Shown here: positions 48,479-60,330 of the stretch, in pieces
How positions within the stretch are numbered: position 1 is the first letter of the stretch
How the letters are laid out: every line of letters starts with the position of its first letter
Source of the DNA: Siphonodentalium dalli
Taxonomy: Eukaryota > Mollusca > Scaphopoda > Gadilida > Siphonodentaliidae
DNA: 64,000 nt
NCBI GenBank assembly: GCA_032622095.1
Contig: CP136069.1
Span: 128,135,123 to 128,199,122, forward strand
Direction: 5' to 3'
The notes under the pieces: generated by a model
What the model was told of the DNA's origin: nothing
The model's input: only the letters and a program-made list of their open reading frames with translations
Databases searched by the model: none
Position numbers and translations under genes: made by a program

Positions 48479-49222
48479 ATGCTTTTACACCCACAAAACA
48501 ATGACAAAAAATGGAATACTTTGAAATTAAAGCTAAATAACATTGAATTGAACCGAATAGGAAATCTTGGGCGTGAATCCTCGACAAAATTCTTAGGTAT
48601 CCACATTGATGAGAACTTGACATTCAAAAAGCACATATCCGTAATCTGCTCCAAAATATCACATGCAATCTACTGCATCAATAAGGTGAAAAACTTGTTC
48701 CCAAGTAAAGCATTGAAAATATTGTACTATGCTCTGATTCAAAGCCACTTAGTTTATGGTATCCAAATATGGGATCATGTTCCGGAAGTCAAGAAAATAT
48801 TCCTATTACAAAAACGAGCATTGCGTATAATATGCAATAAGTACAGGAGTCACACAGATCCACTCTTTAAAAGAGAGAATATCTTTAAAATATATGACTT
48901 ACACACCCTCAATTCCTCAATTTCCATGCATGACTGGTGTTATAACCGTCTGCCTGCGTCTTTTGGAATGATGTACAACAAACGAGCAAAATCAATCCCA
49001 ATACACCCGAATCCCGTACTGTTGGAACTTCCTAGAACTGACTGGTCAGGAAACCTACCCCACCACGCCTTCCCCACAACATGGAACAATATGGAAAAAG
49101 TCTATACTTCTTGCCAAAGCAGGCACACATTGAAGAAGCGCTTACAGATAGCCATGCTGAGAAATTACCCAGAAAATGTACACTGTAAAAACAAAGGATG
49201 TCCCGATTGTGCTCTATAATAC
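48479..49222 (+). pseudogene. LINE reverse transcriptase C-terminal part (Jockey/CR1-like)
   Basis: A 246-residue stop-free frame begins inside a reverse transcriptase. FLGIHIDENLTFKKHI (near residues 38-53) and the IYCINKVKNLFPSKALKILY to HLVYGIQIWD blocks are the classic region after the catalytic motifs in Jockey, CR1 and L2-type ORF2 proteins. The finger, palm and YADD motifs are absent, so the element is 5'-truncated. The frame ends naturally with a Cys-containing tail (CKNKGCPDCAL). About 380 bp of 3' UTR follows, ending near 49613-49630 in repeated GGAACT units, the usual simple-repeat tail. Its intact frame suggests a young insertion. Confidence 0.85.
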
Positions 49223-49640
49223 AACGAACATTAATAGTCATACGCGATACATAATCCTAACTCTACTCGAATAATGTTCTTCACAACGTACCCGCAAGTG
49301 GACACACATCGCATTCTCGTTCCTAGCATGCCCATACACTACCATACATGATACATCATAGATGCCATCGTATATTATTATGATTACTCTAACGTGGCTC
49401 TGACCCTATACCGCTAGACATACATAGAACATTACATATATGTAATATTGTTAATCTGAATTATCCCAGAACCTCACTCAACAAAGAGACTTCCCGGCGA
49501 TCTTATATAGATCCTCATTGTGTTTACCGAACAAATAATGGTGGTATCTCTCGCCTGAATCCGTTGTAGCAACACAAAACTAACTGTTTTATTCCTAATA
49601 AACCCATGGAACTGGAACTGGAACGGAAACTGTCATATGT
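49223..49640 (+). other. LINE 3' UTR and simple tail
   Basis: Non-coding continuation of the preceding reverse transcriptase fragment. An AATAAA near 49598 and a GGAACTGGAACTGGAACGG tail at about 49608-49630 mark the end. Confidence 0.6.
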
Positions 49641-49857
49641 TTAGAAAACCTGAACAGTTCAAAACATTCATGTGGAGAGATAATACATTTTTCGATCTTA
49701 TAACTCGTCTGGATTGACTCACAACCACACCAATACTTGTTTTTGTTATGCCCTAAGTACTGGATTCTACAAAGTTTTATATATGATTATAGTCTGTACG
49801 TGTGCGTGGATATGGATACAAGCATCTATTCTATTATTTATACTGATACCTGTTTTA

Positions 49858-49985
49858 GGGGGTAGCAGGAAGACAGCCCGATAGGGCTAGGCTACCCCCG
49901 ACAATATACTGCTTTACCTTATTATGTATTTCTGCCATTGTATAAATCATGTATATTGTAAATAAATTATCCTATCCTATCCTAT
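49858..49985 (+). repeat. Retroelement 3' end with (TATCC)n tail
   Basis: Ends TTGTAAATAAATTATCC followed by repeated CCTAT units. The same 3' end occurs inverted at 57851-57969, with matching words CAGGAAGA-AGCCCG and CAATATACTG. Two independent copies ending in the same pentamer tail show a LINE or SINE 3' end. Confidence 0.8.
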
Positions 49986-50179
49986 ACTACCCACAAAACA
50001 CACTTTGTGTGAGATAAAATGCAGTTTGATTGTCGTTATATTTTTCGCGAAAAGCACGTTGGTCTGTTTATCAGCAGATTCAAGAAGTTATCCGTAGGAT
50101 TCCGGAAATCGTCGGCTAATGAAGCGAATCTTTCGCGTAAATGACAACCACGTGTTCGAACAACATTCGCTGTACGCTG

Positions 50180-50626
50180 TAGGTTACAGTGAAGTAATTC
50201 TTTCCCATAGGCCTCAGTGTTAACATAAAATGGCCTGCAGCCCTGACTATCCACGAATTGTGATAAATGAGTACATGGTCACCAGGATTGGCATCTGCGC
50301 AAAGTTTCTGCATGAAAAAATCATATCGTTGAGCGTGGAATGTACCTTTAAATTTGGGATTTATAATCGAGAGTCAGAATTGCATGAAAAAAATATTGAC
50401 ATTTTTTACCTCATACTAAAAAAATTAAATCTAGGAACCACGTGCTTTACAATGTGCCAATGTTTTGTTTGGCGTCTGAAATTTCAAGAGGAGTGATTGC
50501 ATGTATTTTATATGTTTAAATATCGAAACTACTATTAACCAAGCAGAGCCCAGAATTTTTTTAATTCTCTCCTGAATCTTGGTCCAAAATCCGTTGGAAT
50601 CCAATCGAATTACTTCACTGTAACCT
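50180..50626. mobile_element. Family D element, copy 1
   Basis: The ends AGGTTACAGTGAAGTAATT and AATTACTTCACTGTAACCT are inverted. It is 447 bp, non-coding and near-identical to 51511-51964. No convincing target duplication; possibly TA. Confidence 0.85.
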
Positions 50627-51510
50627 AAAGTGACAACAGCGTCAATGACATGTCATCTGAAAATGACACAAATCGGTCCCTGTACTCTTCACATTTGAAA
50701 ATTAAATACAAAATCTCTATCCATGACTTTGTTTTCGTCTTATTAACCCTTTCCTGACCCCACCCCTGTTTACAATTGCAACACAAAATATCTTAAAATG
50801 AACACGAAAAGTCACCATGTGAGGTCCATGTCGATAAAGTAAACGATGGTAGCATATATACCCATCATTGGTGTTATAGCTCACCGACTTCTCTCTGAGA
50901 AAATATGGACGATGGTTCACCTGATAAACATGGACACGCTGGAGCTTGAATTGGGCGCACTTGACAAATTCTGGTAAACGAAATTTTAGTATAAAACTGA
51001 AGTTTTGAGTGCAGCAGAATTATTCTGTGCCTACATGTATGTGAATGGAAACAGCCACATCACTCAAACACACCACCGTGTTACACTTTTTGTCGACAAG
51101 CCACCTCAAGCAGACTAATTGGCTGCCATTTAACCCTGCACTGGTCATGTTTTACATCAAATTTTAGAGACCTGCCACATATAGCGATGTAGTTTGCTCT
51201 CATGGCTAGTCGAAAAGCCTTTATTTCAGTTGTGTACTCACCCTCGATGTTCAGTGCGTGATTTGTTACCATGACATTCATTAAATGTACACATATGGGC
51301 TCATAACGGACAAAAAAGGGAGATTTTCGAGGTGAAAATTTGAAGCAAAAATTGTCCCAGATGGGTTAATATTGGCTTCTCATTGATTACCACCGACTCA
51401 AATAATATAATATGCCACGTGCTACAAGTTCCCTAATTGTTTGTTGGTCAATATTGATAGGAAACCCACCATTGGGGCCCAAATGAGAAATTTTTTCGTT
51501 TTTGTGCTTT
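50627..51510. other. Spacer between two direct copies; possible TTAA element
   Basis: TTAACCC at 50743 and GGGTTAA ending at 51369 could be the borders of a TTAA element of about 620 bp, but the inverted match is only seven bases. No gene seen. Confidence 0.35.
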
Positions 51511-51964
51511 AGGTTACAGTGAAGTAATTATTTCCCATAGGCCTCAGTGTTAACATATAATGGCCTGCAGCCCTGACTATCCACGAATTGTGATAAATGA
51601 GTGCATGGTCACCAGGATTGGCATCTGCGCAAAGTTTCTGCATGAAAAAGATCATATCGTCGAGCATGGAATGTACCTTTAAATTTGGGGATTTATAATC
51701 GAGAGTCAGAATTGCATGAAAACAATATTGACATTTTTTACCTCACACTAAAAAAATTAAATCTAGGAACCACGTGCTTTACAATGTGCCAATGTTTTGT
51801 TTGGAGTCTGAAATTTCAAGAGGAGTGATTGCATGTATTTTATATGTTTAAATATCGAAACTACTATTAACCAACCAGAGCCCAGAATTTTTTTAATTCT
51901 CTCCTGCATCTTGGTCCAAAATCCGTTGGAGGGCGCTACCAATCGAATTACTTCACAGTAACCT
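51511..51964. mobile_element. Family D element, copy 2, interrupting a LINE
   Basis: Same ends and body as copy 1, in the same orientation, with a small insertion (GAGGGCGCTA) near the right end. It cuts the reverse transcriptase frame of the minus-strand LINE. The open frame continuing from the LINE into this element is fused sequence, not protein. Confidence 0.87.
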
Positions 51965-52618
51965 GTATACGCTGCCTGTTCTCCCGAAAACCCACACGCT
52001 ACTTGCTTATAATATAACTTCTTATAAATTGACAAGAGTTGTTGCCATAGAGCTATTCTCCCAATTTTGTCAAATGCTTTTTCATAGTCGACAAATGCGC
52101 AATAAAGGTTTGAATTTATTTCCCTTGTCAATTCACTTAGAATGTGTAATAGACATATGTTGTCAGTTGTAGAATAACCTTTTCGAAAAACCTGATAGGT
52201 TTTCGAGAAGTGTTGCATTTTCCTCAACACACGTGTACATTCTATTATAAGAATGTTCATGAATTTACCAAAGCAGCTTAATAACGTTATGGGTCTATAA
52301 TTTTTTGGGACCTTCGTGTCTCCCTTATTTTTGTATGATGGTACTATTGTTCCTATTCCCCACGCGTCGGGTATACATCCTGAGTCTAATTTAATATTGA
52401 ACAGTGTACAATAAATATCTGCCATGTTGTCCGCTGTTGCTTTTATGTATTCATTGAGGACCATATCTTCCCCAGGCGACTTATTATTTTTCAAACTTTT
52501 CAAGGCTGACTTTTTTTCTTCTACAGATATTGGCCTGTTAAATACGCTATCATGATCCAAAGAATTACAATTGTATTCGATGTCGATATCTTGAGAGTGT
52601 GTTACAGAGTTGAGATCT
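51965..52618 (-). pseudogene. LINE ORF2, first half of reverse transcriptase
   Basis: Part of the composite minus-strand LINE (58312 to 51965). Visible blocks in order: ISVEEKKSALKSLKNNKSPGE, YIKATADNMADIY, YRPITLLSCFGKFM (RT motif 2) and VFRKGYSTTDNICLL. Then comes AFVDYEKAFDKI, catalytic motif A with its first aspartate. The frame is then cut by the family D element, so YADD and the thumb are lost. Upstream it continues across a family C insertion. RT family resembles CR1/L2-type elements; RT identity is certain, clade is not. Confidence 0.9.
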
Positions 52619-53120
52619 TTAAAGGCACGTGCGGCCTTAGTTGTCGAAAATATTCATATTTGTTCCAATCACCGTAAACATAAAAACATTAAAATGCATA
52701 CAGTTTCGTTCATATATACCATGACTATCGCGTAAACAGCATGTTATCATAAAGACCTACTATATTTTACCTAAGCAAGAGCCTGATTGTGTTACAGAAG
52801 ACAGAACAATGCTACTGGCTAATCACACAAAAATGGCATAAACGCTCTTTATTTGTTCCATATCAGGAATTCACCAACAAAGAACGCTCTTTATGTTTAC
52901 CATCATAATATAAATAAACACCAGAAAAGTAACTTTTTATGCCTTTGTTTACAAAACAATGGTCAAACAAATGACAATAACATACTGTTTATGCGATATT
53001 TCTTATTTGTATACGGACAAAGTCTGTCTACATTTTGATGTTCTTTCTGTTTGTGGCGGTTTTTGACGGGGGCAAATATTTTTACAGGATACCCACCGCC
53101 AAGGCCAACCGTGCCTTTAA
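52619..53120. mobile_element. Family C element, copy 2 (TTAA-flanked) in the LINE
   Basis: AGGCACGTGCGGCCTTAG to AAGGCCAACCGTGCCT, between TTAA at 52619-52622 and 53117-53120. With the element and one TTAA set aside, the flanking LINE codons read EYFKDLNSV without a break. This shows both the target duplication and the exact borders. Confidence 0.95.
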
Positions 53121-54602
53121 AGTATTCCTGGAGAGTATCTATGCTTATATTTGAGGAACGACCCTTTTTCCATTTCCGCCAAGTTTATTCCAAACTTTTC
53201 TAGGGTTATTTACTTTAGTGTTTGTCATTTCGCGAGATACCTGATCTCTATGCTTTGATATGGCAAAATCGAACTCCCATTTGTACTCTCGAGACTTCTC
53301 TCTTAATACATATCTCGCATCGTCGTTCGAGAAACGCCTAAAATCTCACAGCTTTTCGATAGCTTTTCCGTTCCAAGGTTTACTGTTATTTTTGTCTATA
53401 CCTTTTAGTCACACAATAAGATACTGTACCAACGGTCTGTTCGGCACAAGTACAAAGTATATATGTTATCATATTAGCCAAGTTATTTATTGTCGTAAAG
53501 TCAATGCTACTAACTGTCATAGGGTTTAAATTGCGTTTAATGTCGGCTAGTTTTTCAATATTTAGGTTCAAAGTAAATTCTGAAGTTTTGTTAGGGTCCC
53601 AAGTTTTTATTGAAGTCTGAATATTTTCTGAGGGATTTGATATTGTTTCAGTACCTGACAAGGTTATGCTGGTTTTAATATACGAATGAGCTTCCGAAAA
53701 TAGACTATCATATCCGCCAACATTAAAATTGGTCACTAGTTTGAGAACATCTATAGAGCAAATCGCGTAGGCGACAACAGAAGCGTCGCGACAGGTAAGC
53801 GCATCGATTTCTCTGTCATTGCCTGCTCTCCCATTTAAAACCAAAACAAAATCACTAACTTGACATAAAGATAAAAGATGACGACCAAAGTTATTTTTCA
53901 TTTTATCCACACTATCGTTTTTGGGGGAAGCTAGCTTCGTCGAGAATAACTGATCCATCGACGATTTCCAAATCCATGTTCATGAAGTCAAGATCAAAAT
54001 CATTCTCATATACTAAGTATTCTAACTCAGTCGATGTGCGCGCAGTGAAATCGCCTATTAGGAGTATTTTATTTGAACGCCGTTTCATATGAGCAACTTC
54101 GCACTCGATTTCATTGATAGCGGTATCTGAGGTGTACTTAGTTCCTTCTGGAGGTACGTATACAGCCCCTATAATAAACTTTCCATTCGAGTTCGTTATA
54201 ATTTCTGTCCATTGTACAAATTGACATTTGGTTTCTATCACTTTAAATGACGACTTTATGTCGTCATGTACACAGAAAACTACACCTCCGGATCTAATTC
54301 GTGACAAATTCATTCTGTTTTTCATGTAAAACGTGTAGCCAGGAATTATTATTTCATCGCAAGCGTCAGTTTTCGTTTCGGTTAAATACAGCAAATCGAA
54401 ACGCTTACAAAATTCTCGAAATTCTGAACAAAGGGATTTCTTTCGGATGCCAGACGTTTAACGCTAAAATATTTAAATCAGTACTAAATTTGCGTTGTTC
54501 ACGTTTGGAGCAATCTTTTTGGATTAAAAGTGTTGGATATGGCATCACAGTTTTGTTGTTGGCTGTCTCATATAAATCATTTACATGCGTGGGATACGCC
54601 AA
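53121..54602 (-). pseudogene. LINE ORF2 endonuclease and linker (decayed)
   Basis: An APE-type endonuclease is spread over several frames. The N-terminus LNILALNVWHPKEI is in one frame, then LLYLTETKTDACDE, SGGVVFCVHDDI, FIIGAVYVPPEGT and KILLIGDFTAR. Another frame change leads to FVLVLNGRAGNDREIDALTC and VGGYDSLFSEAHSYI. Catalytic positions have drifted: the family's GDFNAR reads GDFTAR and the SDH motif reads SEAH. The remaining stretch to 53121 (KHRDQVSREMTNTKVNNPRKVWNKLGG in pieces) is the linker leading to the reverse transcriptase. At least three frame breaks. Dead copy. Confidence 0.85.
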
Positions 54603-55574
54603 TATCCTGTCCCTAAAACATATACATTTTCATCATCGGTCTTGCTATTGTTGAATATTTTATTAGTGATGAGTTCACATAAGTACTACGTATAGGTACA
54701 TATTCGTGATCATAAGAGTCAACGTGCTCATATTCAATATTGTTTGCGTATTCTTCATCAGTAGATTGCAGTTCATTAGTTTTACATGTAATTACACTTA
54801 GGGGTTGTCATATCCAACAGTTGGAAGAACCCGTTGTAAACTCGATGAAAACTCGAACCTAATATGGGGGTGCAAATAAAAGTTATTGGAAGGGGTGCAT
54901 TTAGAAACTGTAGGTGAACACCCCAACAGGGACCCTGCTAACCCATGATTTACACTGCTTTAATTTTTCGATTGTTGTACAGTTCCGGGCCTATAATGTC
55001 GAATAACACAGAATAGCCTATACTATTAATGACATTGGGACATAAAACACAAACACGCTTCCACATGCACCCCACCCTAAAGATGATCCGTGTGCCGGCC
55101 TGTCCGAATGATAATTGGGATATTTTCAAGCAGAAACGGTCCAAATGTGAAGTATATTACATGTATTCGCATCTTTGACATCCCGTATCTGCTTTGGCGA
55201 CATCTCGATCTGCGGCTTTGATAGCTGCAATTACGGTGGGTACCCACACTTGGACGCAGATAGTATTTTTGAGAACCGGTCTGCAGGCTAGACAATTTTA
55301 TGGTTAATTAAACATATAATGTTCTATTGATACACACATTATCCGCCGTCTATGGCTGGTAATTATGTTTCACACGAACTACCTAACGTCAAAAAGTGTC
55401 TACTATTTATGATATCGTAAATGAGCTGGAATTTCTAATAAATTTATCGGGGTGAGAGTATGCTATGGTCGCTACCTCATCGAGGGAACATTCCGCTTTG
55501 CGAAATTAAGTTTTTAATAGTGGATATCACCATTTAAATGGGAGCTATATAGATTCATCTGAGGGAAGATATGT
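54603..55574. other. Between LINE ORF1 and ORF2 remnants; no gene seen
   Basis: Short open frames on the minus strand have no recognisable family. It may hold LINE spacer and unrelated insertions. Confidence 0.4.
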
Positions 55575-56260
55575 TTATTTATCAAAACCGCATCGTCTGG
55601 TTTGGTGATACCCTCGGGTTTGGCGATAACACGTACACGGGGTGATGAAGTCCTCACAGCCTCTCTTATTTTCTGAGTCACATAGAAGTGTGTATGCCAC
55701 ACCTGCGTTGGCAAACTCGTCGTCATCAAATATGGTATCCGCTAGAGCCGCTGAAAGATTTTCGCACCGCTTTGAGTTCAGATGGACCCCGTCGGTTTCG
55801 TCCTTAGAAAGGGATTTAACAATATTGCCACCTTTGATTAGCCAAGTGTCATTGTCTGTGAAGTCATAACCCTCAGTGAGCTCACAGTGTGTTCGCATAT
55901 GCTCATTCACGCCACTGGTTATGACGTTGGTTGTGTGATACTTTCCTCTTGGTAGTCTCCTAGGTGGAATACTGCATTATGTTCAATGTGGCGTTCGGGA
56001 AGGCACATTTAAGCTTCGCCTGTGCAGCATTGAACAAATGTGTTACAATCTTACTGTTCGTGGTATTGTTTGTGATGTCATTGGTTCCGAGGTGAATGGT
56101 AACGGTTTTGACATCGCCCGTATTAACATCACTGGACGCTTTTGCTTTCCCGATTAATTTGTCTATATGTTGATAAGACACTCCGGTAATATACGCAACA
56201 CGAGTATTGCTTTTATTGACACGCACGTCACGGCAATTACTGGCACCCATAATTTATTGA
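55575..56260 (-). pseudogene. SGNH/GDSL esterase domain of LINE ORF1
   Basis: Two consecutive minus-strand frames carry GASNCRDVRV (a block-I-like start), IHLGTNDITN with the block III G-x-N-D, and ETDGVHLNSKRCENLSAALA with the block V D-x-x-H. This order identifies an SGNH hydrolase. Several CR1-like LINEs carry such an esterase in ORF1. A stop at 55960 separates the halves. The nucleophile serine of block I cannot be assigned with confidence (S in GASN). It lies in line with the RRM/zinc-knuckle piece upstream and the endonuclease downstream on the same strand. Confidence 0.8.
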
Positions 56261-56589
56261 TTGAATCTTTGCTTTCGTCTGGTTCTGATTGGTCTATGTT
56301 GTTCCCGGGGAATTGTCACCACTCAAGCTCGCTTGCTCTGGTTGGTCACCGCCCACTTGTCTGTCATTCTTGTAGAATGTGACATCAAAGAGGCGTGGTG
56401 TACGCCATTGGTTTCCCGTAGTAGCACGTGATGGATCCTGTGTGTAGTTTTCGTCAGACGTGGCGACACCCCTTGTTTTGGGGGTGTCTATCCCCCCCCC
56501 GCCAACTTTGGTCAAAATATTCAACATTTGGAAAATTTATATGTTATACCTGCCAAAACATTAGTTCACACCAACAATAGGTTGAAAAT

Positions 56590-57440
56590 GTTCCTGTATT
56601 TTGATTTTCAAACAATTTATTGCGGGGAATTAATTGTTTTTGGGCCAATATTTGCATATTTTCCTATTTTTTGTCAAAAGATTTGACTGAAATGGTAATA
56701 AGTTGGAAATTTTCCAACCTTAGGGGGGTGACAGGTTGGAAATTCCCAACACTTGGAAAGCTTGTTTCCTGGTACCTCCACCGTGGCCAATCAAAAACTG
56801 CTAGTTAATTTAAGAAAACAATATTGTCATACAGTTGGTCAACGTTTTGATTAGAATTGTCATCAGTTGGAAATTTTGCAACCTAAGTGGGGTGTCAGTT
56901 TGAAATTTCCAACTCTAGGAAGACTTGAGGCTAGTCTAGATGCTAGGATTTTGCGATTTTCTTGTTCAGATTTCAAAATGTTCTCACACCAGCCGAACCA
57001 TAGTCTGCCCGGTGTGGCATTGTCCCTCCCCATGGCCAATACAAAGCTGATAATAAGTTTAACAAAATAATATATTATTACATTTGGTCAAACTTGTGGA
57101 CTGAAATGGTCATCAGTTGGATAATTTTCCAACCTATGGGGGGAGTGTGAGGTTTGAAATATCCAACACTATAGGAAAGCTTCAGTTCAGTCCAGTCTAG
57201 AATCTAGGATTTGCGATTTTCTTGTATATTTTTCAAAATTTTCTATCACCGGGTCGAACAGCCATGGTCAGCCCGGTGTGTCCTGTCTCTTGTCCGTAAC
57301 CGTGTGCATTTGTCTGGAGATAGACTACTAGATGTTAGGATTTATGCAATTTTTCAGGTTAAAATATATGAATGTTCTCATACCAGGAATATATAACCAT
57401 AGTTTATGAATATATAGGGTGCAAATGGGTGCAAATGGAC
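56590..57440. repeat. Three-unit tandem repeat with TTGGAAATTTTCCAACC motif
   Basis: Three units, roughly 160-250 bp each, start near 56690, 56850 and 57105 with GTxATxAGTTGGAAATTTTCCAACCT. They continue with GATTTTCTTG and CCGGTGTG words. The palindromic start motif recurs singly at 5750, 38830 and near 2430-2520. It separates the ORF1 halves of the LINE. Confidence 0.75.
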
Positions 57441-57639
57441 TTATGCAAAACTAAACTTGTGTTTGGTCTGATTCTGATTCAAGAGGGGGGTTGCAGTTGG
57501 AATTGTCCAAGGTGAACACCACCCACAACGGAGAACCTCTGGCCACGTCCCTGGTTTTCGTAACTAGTTCTGGCGCATGTGATGTGGGCATTGTTTGTAA
57601 ACATGACCAGTGAACCTTACACGACTTGCACCTAATCGC

Positions 57640-58312
57640 TCAAACAATTCCCACAGAAACGGTTGGCCAGCCTGCTTTCTTCACATATGCAGGTCAGATA
57701 GTGTTTGCACGAGCAGTGCTTACAGTCAATCTTTGTCAAGGCCGAATGTATGCGTAGTGTACAGCCCTGCATGGAAATAGTGCTTGGAATGTCAGCATTA
57801 CCGGATTTTATTTGCAGGAATCTGGTGCCAGTTTCCACAATACTCTGACTGTAGGATAGGATAGGATAATTTTATTTACAATACACATATGAATAGTACA
57901 ATAAATTAACATATAACTAGATAATAATTCAGTATATTGCTGGGGGAACATAACCGGGCTTTCTTCCTGTTTCCTTCATATATGTTCCTCTACGAACGTC
58001 CCCCACTATTTCCCCACATGTAGAGAGACATGCATTTACATCAGGCATTTGTATGGGACCATCTTTTATGTTGACTGCTGTGCTTCTTTCTTCTACACTG
58101 ACAGGCCTAATTTTGAATCCGTATATGTTCATTCCTCTTGACAGAAGTTCATTTTTCATATCTTCGCTACTCACTGTTATTATGCATTCTTCTTGTGTCA
58201 TCTGAATAGCACGTATTTGATCGCAGGGAATCACCTTTTCTGCAGCGCGCAGTACATTTTCTCGAGAAATCCCGTGGAAATGTGTTGTGCAGAAAGAATC
58301 CGTCAGTGGCAT
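57640..58312 (-). pseudogene. LINE ORF1 with RRM-like domain and zinc knuckle, interrupted
   Basis: From 58312 the frame begins MPLTDSFCTTHFHGISRENV and contains IRAIQMTQEECIITVSSED and NIYGFKIRPVSVEERSTAV, with the alternating beta/alpha character of an RRM-like ORF1 domain. After EIVGDVRRGTYMKE the frame runs into a foreign retroelement 3' end (57969-57851). Beyond this the ORF1 sense resumes as TRFLQIKSGNADIPSTISMQ and CKHCSCKHYLTC, a Cys/His knuckle. It is the 5' part of the composite LINE. Confidence 0.78.
57851..57969 (-). mobile_element. 5'-truncated retroelement 3' end inside LINE ORF1
   Basis: On the minus strand CAGGAAGAAAGCCCGG leads to AATAAAATTATCC and repeated CCTAT units. It is homologous to 49858-49985. 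Only about 120 bp inserted, with its tail intact, splitting the ORF1 above. Confidence 0.82.
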
Positions 58313-59479
58313 TTTAATTTAGCACGACATAACTTAATTCTGGTTTGGCAAGTTCTCCGATCACCCCGGTGTTATTTTGAAGGGATATGGAGCCAGGACA
58401 ATAAGCTATTTGGTGGTTGGGGTTTTGAGTGAAATTATTAATTTCTAGCAGTTCTTGGTACCGAAATAGACAAAAAATTAAATAACATATTCAACCTCTG
58501 AAATGTATTAAAATCCATTGTTTTGTTGTTTATTAATAATTGCCTATTATATATACAATGAAGATGAACTCAAGATATGTTTCCAGATAGATCTAGAGAA
58601 ATTCTGTTGAAAATGTCTTGCTATTTTGGCTTGATTTATGGAAAACGTGCGTCTCCCCCTTATACTTAAGCCACGTATTTGTTTTTCTCCAAATTCTAAA
58701 AGCAAGCCATATTTTAAACGTCCATTCGCCTATATATCAATACAAAACTTTGTGTATCGCTTATCATGTCATTCGAGTGTACTGTCAGTCTATTAGCAAT
58801 CACTAAGGCTGCAAGTTTATAGTATACATTTATTAGAGTAATTTGCGTTATGTTTTTCATAAAACAAATTCAATGATAGTCTTTCATATTGTATATGGCT
58901 ATCTATATGAATATAGTTGTCGCCAGGATCAGTGATTGTTTGATTTATCGTGTATTCAAAGGAGTTATTGGAACCAACTGCTATACCCCTACTGATGCGC
59001 AGTGTGGCCCCGGGATAGAATAGGTCCACCGCCCCACTGCGAGGGGTAAGCACCCCCTAATGTTAGCACCCTGTTTGCCGTGGGGTGCATCATGTGAGGT
59101 GTGGTGTAGGAGTTTTGGAAATACTATGGCGGCCGTATCCCATGGGGCATCGACCTGCGGAAACGGCTCAGCTCATGGTCCTACATCTAATCAAGACGGG
59201 TGGTTGAGTTGACCCGGCTCATTCAATCGGATAGTCACGCCTCTCCATAGTGTTTCAGATTACATTTCTGCCATCTGTTGTATTTGGTTTCAGGTGTCTA
59301 GTTGTGTGTTGTTTCTAACGTATGTTGTGTCTCTCATGTCATATCTGTTTGCATTCATCTTCATGACTTAAATGTTTCAATCTTGTGCTGTTTACGCCTG
59401 TCCCATTGTGGCGATATACCGAGAGGCTGCTATATGCAGTGGTGGCTGCTGGGCGAGTAGTCGATTATCTGCTTTTCAT
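58313..59479. other. No gene recognised; possible 5' region of a plus-strand LINE
   Basis: The segment 59041-59345 is more GC-rich than its surroundings and lies directly before the plus-strand ORF1 remnant, so it may be its 5' UTR. Nothing else is identified. Confidence 0.4.
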
Positions 59480-60330
59480 ATGGAAACTCAAAACAAACAA
59501 AAACGTACGATTGACCACCCGCCAAGTTCCACTGATGCTGAGGTCTATCCTCAGTACTTGGTTTTGCTCCAAATGTCAAGAAATCTTCCCTTATCTGTGA
59601 TTGATAAAATGCTACAAAGCATAGCCGGATTATTAAAATATGTCAAACAGATCAGGACTGGGCCACTAAGTGGCTCTCTTATGATCAAATGTTCAAGAAA
59701 AAATCAAGCGAACGTTCTTATGCAATTAATATCTGTTGCACAAACACCAATATTGATCACTCCTCACAAGACATTGAACAGTAGCAGAGAACTCTAGCTG
59801 ATTCCGAGATATTTGCCGAGTTAGCATCACAGGGAGTTACATAAGTCCATATATTTACTAGACAGTTGATGGACAAAAAGTTCCATTGAATAGTTATCTT
59901 TTGACCTTCAGTCTGTACGAACATCCACCGACGTTGAAGATTGGCTATATGAAGATGGATTTAAGCACTTATGTTCCAACCCCATTGTGACGTTTTAAAT
60001 GTCAGGGGTATGGCCATGGCCAGGAACATTGTAAAAACAAAGAACACATATGTGCACGATGTTCTATTTCTGATCATGATAATAAGAATTGTACGAATAT
60101 TAATAAATGTTCAGACTCTGAAGTTTCATATGCTGCAATGGATCGTTCATGTCACATTTGGGACTATGAATATAAGATTAAACGATGTAAAGATGTAAAG
60201 CTGAGAAACATCTGTCATATGTAGATGCTGAGAAAATAGCTGGTCCTCGGCCATACATTCCACAGGTTACAGACTCAACAATAGTGTCTACAAAAAAGTG
60301 TTTTGATGCCAGCAATCCGACATAGAACTA
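59480..60330 (+). pseudogene. LINE ORF1 with two zinc knuckles (Jockey/I-like)
   Basis: Pieces in several frames give LSVIDKMLQSIAGLLKYVKQ, SGSLMIKCSRKNQANVLM and, near 59990-60110, FKCQGYGHGQEHC. The last is followed by CARCSISDHDNKNC and SYAAMDRSCHIWDYEYKIKR. Two successive CCHC knuckles followed by an A-x-D-x-x-C-x-x-W motif are the signature of ORF1 in Jockey and I-type LINEs. Downstream KIAGPRPYIPQVTDSTIVST continues the family pattern. At least three frame breaks. No ORF2 follows; at 60752 an unrelated hairpin repeat begins. The reverse transcriptase at 48479 could be from a related family but is not contiguous. Confidence 0.8.

Noticed and set aside
51763..51964. LINE frame continuing to 51763 as protein
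   Set aside because: The last 60 or so codons lie inside the family D element, so they are a fusion by insertion.
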